Shown piece by piece: positions 53,031 to 62,621 of a stretch of DNA of 64,000 bases. Below the pieces are notes generated by a model. That model was not told the origin of the DNA. It searched no databases and was given only the letters and a program-made list of their open reading frames with translations. How positions within the stretch are numbered: the stretch's first letter is position 1; every line of letters starts with the position of its first letter. The stretch is from contig JANOCT010000019.1 of NCBI GenBank assembly GCA_031412335.1, positions 1 to 64,000 of the forward strand, in the 5' to 3' direction. Source of the stretch: JBBQYA01 sp031412335 (lineage in GTDB: Bacteria > Bacteroidota > Bacteroidia > Sphingobacteriales > Sphingobacteriaceae). A program made the position numbers and the translations under genes.

Positions 53031-54851
53031 ATGGCCCGAGCCAGACTCAATAGCAGCAACACACAGGCTGAAGAATTACCCAAAGCAAAAATTACCAGAG
53101 CATCATTAGCCAATGTTTTTGTACTCCTTAGTTATCTAAAACCATATAGACTTAAGTATTTTTTTGGATTAGCTTTTTTACTTTTTTCAGGTTTGGCTTT
53201 GCTTTATTTCCCAAAGGCAATGGGCGAGCTAATAGATGCAGCCGAACTTACTAAACCTGGAACTGCTTTGAAAAATGTTGACTCTATTGCACTTGTTTTA
53301 TTGGGAGTATTGCTATTACAAGCTGTTTTTTCATTTTTTAGAATTGTATGGTTTGTTGAAGTTGCAGAAAAAGCACTAGCAGATATTAGAAAAGATACCT
53401 ATTTAAAACTGATAACATTACCAATAGATTTTTTCGCCAAAAGAAGAGTTGGCGAACTAAATAGCCGTATTAGTGCCGATTTATCACAAATTCAAGATAG
53501 TATAACTACTACCATTGCCGAACTTTTGCGACAAATGATATTGTTAATCGGTGGTACCATTGCTCTTAGTTTTGTTTCTGGCAAACTTACTTTGATGATG
53601 TTAGCTGTATTTCCAGTAATGGTAGTAATAGCTGTAATTTTTGGACGCTACATCCGCAAAATTTCAAGATTAGCGCAAGATCAATTGGCAAACTCTAATA
53701 CAATTGTTGAAGAAACACTTCAAGGAATTGCCAATGTTAAGGCTTTCTCTAATGAACCTTATGAAGCAAACCGGTACAAAACCAGTGTAAATGAAGTGGT
53801 AAAACTTGCTATGCGAGGTGCAACATTTAGAGGTGGCTTTGCATCTTTCATTATTTTCTGCCTTTTTGGTGCTATTGTATCAGTAGTTTGGTATGGTGTA
53901 AAACTAGTACAAGCTGGTGAAATTTCTGTTGGTGATCTGACTTCATTTATTCTATATGCCACCTTTGTAGGCGGTGCTATGGGCAGTTTTGCTGATTTGT
54001 ATGCTAACCTGCAAAAAACAATTGGTGCTACTGAACGTGTTCTTGAAATTTTGAAAGAAGAAAATGAACCTGTTTTACTAACCCAAAACTCTATCGAAGT
54101 TGAACACAAATTAAATGGTTCAATTGATTTTGAAAATGTAAGTTTCAGTTATGCTGGAAGAAAGGATACCGAAGTACTACATAGCATAAGTTTTAGTGCA
54201 GCGGCAGGCGAACGAGTTGCGATTGTTGGACCAAGTGGAGCGGGAAAATCAACCATTGCTTCACTCCTTCTCAGGTTTTATGAGCCCGATTCTGGTTATT
54301 TGAAATTTGATTTTAAAGACAGTAAAACTTATTCATTAAACGATATACGATCGCAAGTTGCCATTGTACCTCAAGATGTTCTACTATTTGGGGGCACTAT
54401 TTCTGAAAATATTTTATACGGAAAAATTGGTTCAAGTAATGCAGAAATGATGGAAGCAGCCCGAAGGGCAAATGCTCTTGAATTTATTGAAAGATTTCCG
54501 GAAGGATTTGAAACCATTGTAGGTGAACGTGGAATTAAGCTTTCTGGTGGTCAAAGACAGCGAATTGCTATTGCAAGAGCATTATTAAAAAATCCGGCTA
54601 TCTTAATTCTTGATGAAGCAACAAGCTCATTAGATTCAGAATCAGAGCGTTTGGTACAAGAAGCTTTGGAAGAATTAATGAAAAACAGAACATCCATAAT
54701 TATTGCTCATCGTTTGGCAACTATTCGCGAAGCGGATAAAATTGTTGTGTTAGATAGTGGTAAAGTAGTTGAAATCGGCAATCATGAAACATTATTACAA
54801 AATGAAAACGGTTTATACCGTTATTTAAGCCGATTGCAATTTGAGGTGTAG
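53031..54851 (+). CDS. ABC exporter, fused permease and ATPase
   Basis: The 606-residue half-transporter has a six-helix exporter domain (about 40-330) and a nucleotide-binding domain (about 360-600). The latter has Walker A VGPSGAGKST, Q-loop VPQDVLLFGG, signature LSGGQRQRIAIARAL, Walker B ILILDEATSSLDSESE and the H-loop IIAHRLATI. It belongs to the MsbA/MdlB/BmrA group of lipid or multidrug exporters and should dimerise in the inner membrane. The substrate cannot be told. It is placed between the AsmA-like gene and the polysaccharide locus, so lipid or glycolipid export is possible. Confidence 0.94.
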   Translation: MARARLNSSNTQAEELPKAKITRASLANVFVLLSYLKPYRLKYFFGLAFLLFSGLALLYFPKAMGELIDAAELTKPGTALKNVDSIALVLLGVLLLQAVFSFFRIVWFVEVAEKALADIRKDTYLKLITLPIDFFAKRRVGELNSRISADLSQIQDSITTTIAELLRQMILLIGGTIALSFVSGKLTLMMLAVFPVMVVIAVIFGRYIRKISRLAQDQLANSNTIVEETLQGIANVKAFSNEPYEANRYKTSVNEVVKLAMRGATFRGGFASFIIFCLFGAIVSVVWYGVKLVQAGEISVGDLTSFILYATFVGGAMGSFADLYANLQKTIGATERVLEILKEENEPVLLTQNSIEVEHKLNGSIDFENVSFSYAGRKDTEVLHSISFSAAAGERVAIVGPSGAGKSTIASLLLRFYEPDSGYLKFDFKDSKTYSLNDIRSQVAIVPQDVLLFGGTISENILYGKIGSSNAEMMEAARRANALEFIERFPEGFETIVGERGIKLSGGQRQRIAIARALLKNPAILILDEATSSLDSESERLVQEALEELMKNRTSIIIAHRLATIREADKIVVLDSGKVVEIGNHETLLQNENGLYRYLSRLQFEV

Positions 54852-54949
54852 AAGCCAAATTCGGTGTCGATTATATTTTTTAGCTTAAAAATGAAAATAG
54901 AAAAAGTAAACTTAAAATTCTCATAAAATTTTGAATTGCTTTATCGTTC

Positions 54950-54977
54950 TTGAATCTTGTTTTTTTATGTAGTTTCG
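54950..54977 (+). promoter_or_regulatory. Putative promoter of the polysaccharide locus
   Basis: TTG at 54950-54952, a 17 bp spacer and TAGTTTCG at 54970-54977 (seven of eight matches). It gives a leader of about 90 nt before the first gene at 55075. Confidence 0.4.
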
Positions 54978-55074
54978 CAGATATTTTGGAATTGCCTGAA
55001 CGTGTAGGAAATAGCGTTTAGGACATGGAATTAACCGAATTGGATAAAAATATTTCTATTTCAACAGAAAAAGT

Positions 55075-55875
55075 ATGCCACGACATTATAAGCGAATTTT
55101 AGTTTTATCTTATTTTATTGCAATTATTTCGTTTTTACCTTCTTGTATAAGTCAAAAAAAAATTACTTATTTTCAGAATGAAAATTTAGCAAATGATGTT
55201 CAGGTAACTGAGATTTCGAAAGCATATATTGCGAAAATACAAGCTGGCGATATCATAAGTGTAGCCGTAAGTAGTTTAAGTCCAGAAGCAAGTGCAATGT
55301 TTAACCCATATCAAACAATGGTAATTGGGCAAACTCAAGTTTTAAACAATACAATTCCACAAGTGCCTGGTTATTTGGTGAATGAAGATGGTTATATCAT
55401 TTTACCTCTAATAGGAAAAATACAATTAAGTGGACTTACTACTAAAGAAAGTACTGAACTAATTACCAAATTACTCGAAAAATATTTACAACAACCTACA
55501 GTAAACATCAGGATTTTGAATTTTAAAATTTCTGTAATGGGCGAAGTTACTAGGCCTTCTGTTTATACCATTGCCAACGAAAAAATCACCCTTCCTGAAG
55601 CTATTAGTTTAGCTGGGGATTTAACAATTTTCGGAAAAAGGAAAAATATTTTGCTGATACGTGAAGCAGATGGAAAAAGAGAATTCGCTAGAATTGATCT
55701 TACTCAAAGAGATTTGTTTAATTCACCTTATTACTACCTTCGAGCAAACGATGTTATTTATGTTGAACCAGGAAGAGGAAAAGTAACGAGTAGCGAACGT
55801 GCAGTTCAACTTGCTCCTATTTTAATCAGTGGTTTGACATTGCTTATTGTTTTGTCTAATAATTTACTTAGATAG
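55075..55875 (+). CDS. Polysaccharide export lipoprotein, Wza/GumB-like
   Basis: The 266-residue outer-membrane lipoprotein has a signal with lipobox LPSCIS (Cys near residue 23). It has the poly-saccharide export domain IQAGDIISVAVSSLSPEASA to GYLVNEDGYIILPLIGKIQL, then a SLBB-type repeat FKISVMGEVTRPSVYTI, and a C-terminal membrane helix. It should form the outer-membrane pore of a Wza-Wzc system. It opens a rightward locus with the Wzc-like kinase 64 bp downstream. Confidence 0.92.
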   Translation: MPRHYKRILVLSYFIAIISFLPSCISQKKITYFQNENLANDVQVTEISKAYIAKIQAGDIISVAVSSLSPEASAMFNPYQTMVIGQTQVLNNTIPQVPGYLVNEDGYIILPLIGKIQLSGLTTKESTELITKLLEKYLQQPTVNIRILNFKISVMGEVTRPSVYTIANEKITLPEAISLAGDLTIFGKRKNILLIREADGKREFARIDLTQRDLFNSPYYYLRANDVIYVEPGRGKVTSSERAVQLAPILISGLTLLIVLSNNLLR

Positions 55876-55939
55876 AAGTTTAATACTATTGATAGTCAAA
55901 CGATTGTTATTTTTCAAGTACGATTTATTTTTGTAAAAC

Positions 55940-58297
55940 ATGTCAAACAATACCGATCCATTTTTAATTCAAGCAGAGAAGCATTCAGATTTTAATCTAA
56001 AAGAACAACTGTATAAATATTTATCCTATTGGAAATGGTTTTTGCTAAGTTTAGTTGTTTGCACTCTTGTTGCATATATTTATTTAAAACGTACAACGCC
56101 ATTATACTATCTTAAAACAAGCATTTTAATAAAAGATAGTAAAAAAGGTGTTGGGCAGGATAATGTTTTAAAACAAATAGATCTTTTCTCCTCCAACAAA
56201 TTGGTTGACAATGAAATTGAAATTTTAAAATCTTATACTCTTGCCGAAAAAGTAGTAGAAGGTTTACAATTGCAAATTGGCTATTATTATAAAACCAGGC
56301 TTAGAATGGTGGAGTTGTATGGCGATAATAGCCCAGTAAAATTAGAATTGATTAACCCCAAACCTATTATCTATAAAACTGCCTTAAAATTAGTATTAAT
56401 AGATTCTAAAAAAGCAGAGCTAAACGGAATACCAATTGAACTGAATAAAGTAATTAAAACCGAATATGGTTTATTGAAAATTACATATACCCACCAAAAT
56501 GCAACTATTAAAGAATTGGATATTATAATTCAAGCTCTTCCATCTGCTGCACAACAAATTATGGGTGGTATAGTAGTAGAACCCAGCACAAAAACATCTT
56601 CAGTTTTATTTATTAGCATACTTACTCCTTCCAGACAAAAAGGAATTGATATTTTGAATAAACTGGTAGAAGTTTATAATACTGCCGGGCTTGAAGATAA
56701 AAACCGGGTAGCTGCAAAAACATTATCTTTTGTTGAAGAGCGTTTGAAATTAATATCTGGTGATTTATCAGAAGTTGAAAAAAACGTTGAAGATTTTAAA
56801 TCAAGGGAAGGAATTACCAATATTAGCGCTGAATCGACTTTGTTTTTGTCGAGTGTACAAGAAATAGACAGACAATTAAATGTTGTGAAAATACAGCAAA
56901 GTGTGCTTGCAAACATTGAACAATATGTTCGAAATAAAGCTGATAAAGAAGGAACTGTTCCTGCTACATTAGGAATAAATGATCCTGTGATGTTGAGAAT
57001 AATTGCTGAATTATCGGAGCTTGAAATAAGACGAAAAAATGTTGTTAAAGTAATAAAAATCGATAATCCTATGGTTGTTGCAATTGATGAACAAATTGTG
57101 GCACTGAAAAACAACTTAGGCGAAAACATTCAAACGTTAAAAAATAACTTATCAATTACACGGCAACAGCTCGAAAGCCAGAATAAACGAATGGAAGGGT
57201 TGATAAAAACAGTTCCGGGTAAAGAGCGAGAATTGGTTGATATAACCAGAGAGCAACTCATTAAAAATAATTTGTATTTATTCTTGCTTCAAAAAAGAGA
57301 AGAAACTGCACTTTCTTTTGCTTCCGAAGTTTCGGATAGCAGAACTATTGATAGTGCCAGAGGTGGCAGTTCGCCTGTTAAACCTGTTCAAAGTACAGTA
57401 TTTCTAGTTTTCATTTTATTTGGATTAATAATTCCCTTTGCAACAATTTATTTAATTGAATTGCTGAATGATAAAATAAAAGGTCGGCGAGAGATTGAAA
57501 AAGGAACTCAAGTTCCGATTCTGGGAGAAATATCATTTACTGAGCATGATAAAGCCTTAGTTATTAATGATACTGGAAGAAACATGATGGCAGAGCAAAT
57601 TCGATCTATCCGAACGAATTTGACATTTTTAGCTCCAGAAACTGAATTAAAATCAATTTTATTTACTTCCAGCATGAGTGGTGAGGGAAAATCGTTTATT
57701 TCATTAAACCTAGGAGCAAGCATTGCATTGATGGAAAAAAAGATCATTATTCTAGAATTTGATTTACGGAAACCTAAATTATTCGAATCGTTGAAAATTG
57801 AAAAAGGGGTTGGTTTAAGTAATTATTTAATTGGTCAAGCAAAATTAGAAGACATTATTAAACAAGTACCAGGGCAACCAAATTACTATATGATTTCTTG
57901 TGGGCCAGTGCCTCCAAATCCTGTTGAATTGTTGGTAAAGGGAAGAATGAAAGAGCTTTTCGACAGTTTAAAAGAACAATTTGAGTTTGTCATTATTGAT
58001 GCACCTCCAGTTGGAATGGTTACAGATGCACAGTTATTAGAGAAATATGCTGATGCAACCATTTTTATTTTACGACATGAATTTACACCAAAAAGTAGTA
58101 TTGCAATGGTGGATGATTTATATGCGCAGAATAAATTTAAAAATTTGAATATAATTTTTAATGCGGTGAAAAAAGGAGGAAGATATGGCTATGGATACGG
58201 CTATGGCTATGGATACGGCTATGGATATTATGATTCAAAAAATGATAAAAGAACATTGTATTCAAGAATTTTTAACAAAAAATCGAATTCGGAATAA
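55940..58297 (+). CDS. Polysaccharide co-polymerase and BY-type tyrosine kinase (Wzc-like)
   Basis: The 785-residue protein has an N-terminal Wzz domain between two membrane helices (about 34-52 and 480-505). The tyrosine-kinase domain has Walker A FTSSMSGEGKSFISLN, Walker A' IILEFDLRKPK and Walker B FVIIDAPPVGMVTDA. The C-terminus is a tyrosine cluster of seven YG repeats plus YY (58184-58231). Such kinases autophosphorylate the tail and control chain length and export with the Wza-like pore upstream. The YG run is encoded by near-identical TATGGC/TATGGA/TACGGC codons and may vary by slippage. Confidence 0.95.
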   Translation: MSNNTDPFLIQAEKHSDFNLKEQLYKYLSYWKWFLLSLVVCTLVAYIYLKRTTPLYYLKTSILIKDSKKGVGQDNVLKQIDLFSSNKLVDNEIEILKSYTLAEKVVEGLQLQIGYYYKTRLRMVELYGDNSPVKLELINPKPIIYKTALKLVLIDSKKAELNGIPIELNKVIKTEYGLLKITYTHQNATIKELDIIIQALPSAAQQIMGGIVVEPSTKTSSVLFISILTPSRQKGIDILNKLVEVYNTAGLEDKNRVAAKTLSFVEERLKLISGDLSEVEKNVEDFKSREGITNISAESTLFLSSVQEIDRQLNVVKIQQSVLANIEQYVRNKADKEGTVPATLGINDPVMLRIIAELSELEIRRKNVVKVIKIDNPMVVAIDEQIVALKNNLGENIQTLKNNLSITRQQLESQNKRMEGLIKTVPGKERELVDITREQLIKNNLYLFLLQKREETALSFASEVSDSRTIDSARGGSSPVKPVQSTVFLVFILFGLIIPFATIYLIELLNDKIKGRREIEKGTQVPILGEISFTEHDKALVINDTGRNMMAEQIRSIRTNLTFLAPETELKSILFTSSMSGEGKSFISLNLGASIALMEKKIIILEFDLRKPKLFESLKIEKGVGLSNYLIGQAKLEDIIKQVPGQPNYYMISCGPVPPNPVELLVKGRMKELFDSLKEQFEFVIIDAPPVGMVTDAQLLEKYADATIFILRHEFTPKSSIAMVDDLYAQNKFKNLNIIFNAVKKGGRYGYGYGYGYGYGYGYYDSKNDKRTLYSRIFNKKSNSE

Positions 58298-58504
58298 AAT
58301 TTTATTTCTGATTTAAGCCAATTAAAATAACAATCATATAAAATTTAACGGATAGGAATAATTAACATTTTCTTTAAAGATGTTTCTATCCAAATTATTT
58401 AAATCAACCCAATTAAAAGGTAAGCCGATAGTCTTTAATTGTGACTGACGCGGCGAAGCCGTAAAAATCAACTTGGTTTTACTGAAATATTAAAAAAACA
58501 TCAA
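58298..58504. other. Intergenic DNA with small inverted repeats
   Basis: 207 bp between the kinase and dehydrogenase genes. It contains GGATAG...CTATCC flanking AACAT...ATGTT (about 58351-58392), with no U-run. A GC-rich hairpin, CGGC-GAA-GCCG at 58451-58461, stands out in the low-GC background. No gene is seen. Confidence 0.45.
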
Positions 58505-59800
58505 ATGAACTCAATCAAAATTGCAGTTATTGGACTAGGTTATGTTGGTTTGCCTTTAGCAAGGTTGTTCGCCACAAAGTACTCTGTTATAGGATTTGAT
58601 ATCAATAAAATTAGGGTAGCGGAATTGAACAATGGAAAAGATGCGACTCTAGAAATTGAAGATTACTTGCTTAAATCTGTATTGGTTGAAAATGCAAATA
58701 GTGGGAATGGACTATTCTGTACAACAAATGTTGATGATTTAGCAACGTGTAATTACTATATCGTTACTGTACCTACTCCAGTTGACAAGCATAATAGACC
58801 AGACCTCACTCCTCTTTACAAATCAAGTGAAACAATTGGCAAAATCTTGAAAAAAGGTGATATTGTAATTTATGAATCAACTGTTTATCCTGGGGTAACG
58901 GAAGAAGAATGTGTTCCAGTTCTCGAAAAATTTAGTGGCTTAAAATTTAACGTAGACTTTTTTGCAGGATATTCACCAGAGCGAATAAATCCAGGAGATA
59001 AAGAACATACTGTTGAAAAAATTTTAAAAATAACTGCTGGTTCTACACCAGAAACAGGTCAAAGAGTAAATGAATTGTACAAATCAGTAATAATTGCAGG
59101 CACTCATTTGGCACCGACTATTAAAGTTGCTGAAGCAGCTAAAGTGATTGAAAATTCGCAAAGAGATATAAATATTGCTTTTGTGAACGAATTAGCAAAA
59201 ATTTTCAACCTCATGAATATTGACACCAGCGAAGTGTTGAAAGCTGCAGGTACTAAATGGAATTTTTTGAATTTCAAACCTGGTTTAGTAGGTGGTCATT
59301 GCATAGGTGTTGATCCATATTATTTGGCTCAAAAAGCTCAGGAAGTTGGTTATCATCCCGAAATTATTCTTGCTGGACGAAGGGTCAACGATAGCATGGG
59401 TTCGTACGTTGCTGAAGAAGTAGTTAAACTGATGGTGAAGAAAAATGTGCCATTAAGAAATGCAAGATGCCTTTTATTAGGTTTTACTTTTAAAGAAAAC
59501 TGCCCCGATGTACGAAATACAAGGGTAATTGATATTGTGAAGGAATTAAATGAATATCATATCACCCCTATTATTTATGATCCTTGGGCTTCGCCTGCAG
59601 AAGTAGAACATGAGTATAATGTAAAAACTGTTCAAAATCTTGATGATGCACCGCACAAACAGTATGAAGCAATTATTTTGGCAGTTGCACACAATGAATT
59701 TCAGGATTTAGATATAGAAATTCTAAAAAATCCAGAGGGAGCTGTAGTTTTTGATGTGAAAGGAATTCTAGATTATGCTATTACAGATGGTAGATTATAA
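58505..59800 (+). CDS. Nucleotide-sugar dehydrogenase, UDP-GlcNAc/GalNAc type
   Basis: The 431-residue NAD-dependent enzyme has the Rossmann start IKIAVIGLGYVGLPLARLFA, the middle YESTVYPGVTEEECVP, and the active-site cysteine in GLVGGHCIGVDPYYLAQKA. The closing FTFKENCPDVRNT is typical of TviB/WbpO-type UDP-N-acetylhexosamine C6 dehydrogenases rather than UDP-glucose 6-dehydrogenase. It would make a uronic-acid nucleotide sugar for the surface polysaccharide. The next gene follows after 5 bp. Confidence 0.92.
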   Translation: MNSIKIAVIGLGYVGLPLARLFATKYSVIGFDINKIRVAELNNGKDATLEIEDYLLKSVLVENANSGNGLFCTTNVDDLATCNYYIVTVPTPVDKHNRPDLTPLYKSSETIGKILKKGDIVIYESTVYPGVTEEECVPVLEKFSGLKFNVDFFAGYSPERINPGDKEHTVEKILKITAGSTPETGQRVNELYKSVIIAGTHLAPTIKVAEAAKVIENSQRDINIAFVNELAKIFNLMNIDTSEVLKAAGTKWNFLNFKPGLVGGHCIGVDPYYLAQKAQEVGYHPEIILAGRRVNDSMGSYVAEEVVKLMVKKNVPLRNARCLLLGFTFKENCPDVRNTRVIDIVKELNEYHITPIIYDPWASPAEVEHEYNVKTVQNLDDAPHKQYEAIILAVAHNEFQDLDIEILKNPEGAVVFDVKGILDYAITDGRL

Positions 59801-59805
59801 CTAAA

Positions 59806-60252
59806 ATGATTACAGGTTCCATAGAGCATTACGAAAAATATACAGATCTACACCCAAGATTTAAAGCTGCATTTGAATATCTTGACCAATTACGAACTCA
59901 GGATTTTTCTGATTACGAGCAAAAAATAGAAATCGATGGAAAAAAAATATTTGCAATAAATGCAATAATGTGGGGACGTGAAAATACGAACCCTGAAATT
60001 CATCGGAAATACATCGACATTCAGTTTGTACGAAAAGGAGAAGATGAAATTAGGTTTATGGCAATGCAGGATTGTAAACATCCAATTGCTGACTTCGACG
60101 TAGAAAAAGATATTCAATTTTTCTCAGATAAGGCTCATCAAATCATCACGTTGTCAGAAGGAGATTTTGTGATATTATTTCCAGATGATGCTCATGCTCC
60201 TTTAGCAGGTAACAAGCAAATGTATAAATCGGTGATAAAAGTTCAAGTATGA
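59806..60252 (+). CDS. YhcH/YjgK/YiaL-family protein
   Basis: The 148-residue DUF386 cupin-like protein shows DGKKIFAINAIMWGRENTNP, EIHRKYIDIQFVRKGEDEI, and an end segment GDFVILFPDDAHAPLAGN with conserved His and Asp residues that bind a metal. Family members are linked to sialic-acid, sugar-acid or sugar-isomer metabolism. It sits 5 bp after the UDP-sugar dehydrogenase gene and before the flippase, so it is probably involved in making or trimming the sugar. Confidence 0.9.
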   Translation: MITGSIEHYEKYTDLHPRFKAAFEYLDQLRTQDFSDYEQKIEIDGKKIFAINAIMWGRENTNPEIHRKYIDIQFVRKGEDEIRFMAMQDCKHPIADFDVEKDIQFFSDKAHQIITLSEGDFVILFPDDAHAPLAGNKQMYKSVIKVQV

Positions 60253-60274
60253 AAAGGATTAATCTAAGTTGTAA

Positions 60275-61738
60275 GTGCCTCAAAAAGCAGTAAAAGCATT
60301 TCTTTGGGATTATATTGGGCTTTTTTTACGCAACGGAGGATCATTTATTATTGGTGTTTTTTTGGCTAGACTTCTAAGTCCTCGAGATTATGGAATTGTT
60401 AGTTTAATGGGTTTTTTTGTAGGAATTAGTGAGGTTATCATGACCATGGGTTTTTCATCAGCATTAATTGTTAAAAAAGACGTTGAGGAGATTCATTATA
60501 ATAGTGTATTTTGGTTAAACCTTGCATTAGGGTGTAGTTTATACATATTATTTTTTGTACTTTCTCCTGTTTTTGCAAGATTCTATGGTGAACCAATTTT
60601 AGAAAAAGTGATCAAAATCACCAGTATTGCATTTATTTTCAACTCAATGAACTTAGTGCAAACAGTAAAGTTGACAAAAAAAATAAATTTCAAATCACAA
60701 ACTAAAGCTCAAATAATTGCTCTAATTGTTTCAGGAGCATCAGCTATATTAATGGCTATCAATGGTTTTGGTTTGTGGAGCTTAGTGTATTATTCTCTAC
60801 TTTCAAGTTTTATATACACCTGTTCTTTATATTTTTTTGAACAATGGTTGCCTAAACTTATTTTTAGTTGGAATGCCGTTCGAGAGCTCTGGAAATATGC
60901 TTCTAATATGTTTGCTAGCGGTATGTTGCATCAAGTTTTTGGCAAATTGGATGTTCTTTTTATAGGGAAATTTCTTCCTGTAGCAATATTAGGAAACTAC
61001 AACAGAGCAGTATCATTCAATACATTAATTAACAGATTTACTTCGGAAAGTATTGGGAAAGTTTCTTTTCCCTATTTGATTACAAAAAATAATAATGCAG
61101 AGATAATTAGCTTGAACAGTAAAGTTTTGGGTATTATTTCTATGGCAATTTTTGGGATTACAGGGCTTATCTACTTAAATGCTGATTTTATTATCATTAC
61201 CTTGTTTTCTGCCAAATGGATGGCTTCTATTCCTATTCTTAAAATAATAATTTTAAGTGCTTTTTCAAATCCTATAAATGTTCAAATATTGAGTGTAATA
61301 AAAGCAAAAGGAAAGTCCGATATTTTTTTGAAATTAGAAATTTTTAGAAAAATTATTTATGTAATTACTTTTCTAATCGGTTTTTGGATCGGAACCAATT
61401 CGGGTATAGAGTTTGGAGGATTGTATGGAATAATGTACGGCATTCTAACTTTTTCAATTCTATCTACTATCTTAAGTATTTATTATGCTGGAAGAGTATT
61501 GGAACAAAAATCATGGTATCAATTTCAGATTATAACAAAATACGCATTATTAGCTTTTATACCAGCTATTCTTATAATTTTTCTTTTTAATAACTTACCA
61601 GAGCAAGGTCTATTACTTAGCTTTCTTATTAAAACTATTATTTTTAGTTTGTTCTATTTAGCAGGTTTACTTTTTTTTAAAACTCAAGCAATAGCAGATT
61701 TAAAAGTTATTGTTTATCAATTTAGAAATAGAAAATAG
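60275..61738 (+). CDS. Wzx-type oligosaccharide flippase
   Basis: The 487-residue protein has twelve or more membrane helices and opens with AFLWDYIGLFLRNGGSFIIG and VFLARLLSPRDYGIVSLMGF, typical of MOP-family polysaccharide transporters of the WzxC/AmsL group. It should move lipid-linked repeat units across the inner membrane. The start codon is GTG at 60275, 22 bp after YhcH; no ATG fits before the first helix. The locus has no visible Wzy polymerase within the window. Confidence 0.9.
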   Translation: MPQKAVKAFLWDYIGLFLRNGGSFIIGVFLARLLSPRDYGIVSLMGFFVGISEVIMTMGFSSALIVKKDVEEIHYNSVFWLNLALGCSLYILFFVLSPVFARFYGEPILEKVIKITSIAFIFNSMNLVQTVKLTKKINFKSQTKAQIIALIVSGASAILMAINGFGLWSLVYYSLLSSFIYTCSLYFFEQWLPKLIFSWNAVRELWKYASNMFASGMLHQVFGKLDVLFIGKFLPVAILGNYNRAVSFNTLINRFTSESIGKVSFPYLITKNNNAEIISLNSKVLGIISMAIFGITGLIYLNADFIIITLFSAKWMASIPILKIIILSAFSNPINVQILSVIKAKGKSDIFLKLEIFRKIIYVITFLIGFWIGTNSGIEFGGLYGIMYGILTFSILSTILSIYYAGRVLEQKSWYQFQIITKYALLAFIPAILIIFLFNNLPEQGLLLSFLIKTIIFSLFYLAGLLFFKTQAIADLKVIVYQFRNRK

Positions 61739-61807
61739 AATAATTGTAAGCAAACCAATTTTGGAACAATTTTGCAAAACTTTAAATATGAACTCAAATA
61801 ATTAAAT

Positions 61808-62437
61808 ATGCTTTGTATAGTAGGCACCGGAGGGTTTGGGCGTGAAGTACTTTGCTGCTTTATTGATTCTTTGAAAGGCAATGCAGAAAATCTGAGTGAA
61901 AAAGTTTGTTTTATGGTGGATGATGAATATTATTCTGATTCTACTTTAAAAGGAATTTCGATTATTAAACTATCTGAAATACAGTTAGCGAAACATGAAT
62001 TAATCATTGCAATTGGAGATCCCAAGAAGCGGGAAGATTTTATAAAAAAACTTCCTCAAGAAACAAAATTTGCATCAGTTATACATCCCAATGCAATTAT
62101 TTCGCAATGGGTAGAAATTGGTATTGGTTCTGTAATATGTGCTGGATGTATTATAACTTCTGATGTGAAAATTGGAAAACACTGTCATTTAAATTTAAAT
62201 ACAACTATAGGTCACGACTGCATAATCGGTGATTATTTTACAACTGCTCCATCTGCCAACATAAGTGGAAGCTGCACTTTTGCAGATAGAGTCTATATTG
62301 GAACTAATTCAGGAATAAAACAGAAAATTAATATAACCTCAGATGTAACTATTGGAATGGGTGCAGTTGTGATTAAAAACATAATTGAACCAGGTATTTA
62401 TGTTGGTAATCCAGCAAAAAAGCTAGAAAAATCATAA
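61808..62437 (+). CDS. NeuD/PglD-type sugar acyltransferase
   Basis: The 209-residue protein starts with a Rossmann-like segment MLCIVGTGGFGREVLCCFID and ends with left-handed beta-helix hexapeptide repeats such as IGIGSVICAGCIITSDVKIG and ITSDVTIGMGAVVI. This is the PglD/NeuD family, which acetylates a nucleotide amino sugar or sialic-acid-like sugar. A His in GHDCIIGDYF is the expected base. It fits the UDP-sugar dehydrogenase context. Confidence 0.92.
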   Translation: MLCIVGTGGFGREVLCCFIDSLKGNAENLSEKVCFMVDDEYYSDSTLKGISIIKLSEIQLAKHELIIAIGDPKKREDFIKKLPQETKFASVIHPNAIISQWVEIGIGSVICAGCIITSDVKIGKHCHLNLNTTIGHDCIIGDYFTTAPSANISGSCTFADRVYIGTNSGIKQKINITSDVTIGMGAVVIKNIIEPGIYVGNPAKKLEKS

Positions 62438-62621
62438 AACGTTTATTAGCTAAGATTTTTTACTCAAAAATGGGAATTGATATTTTACTTTTATTACCCT
62501 AATAAATTGTTTAGTTCTAAAATAATTGTAAACCAAATCGCAAAAGCATATTTAATAATGTTGAAAGACCTAATTTTCTCTGTTTTATTAATAAGAATCA
62601 AACAGTGGTAAAGCATTCTCT

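Noticed and set aside
58184..58231. CRISPR-like or microsatellite repeat.
   Set aside because: The repeat is coding, in frame, and gives the tyrosine cluster expected at the end of a Wzc-type kinase.
62438..62621. Short ORFs (10 and 17 codons) between the NeuD-like and KpsF genes.
   Set aside because: No promoter, no length and no recognisable sequence; treated as spacer DNA.
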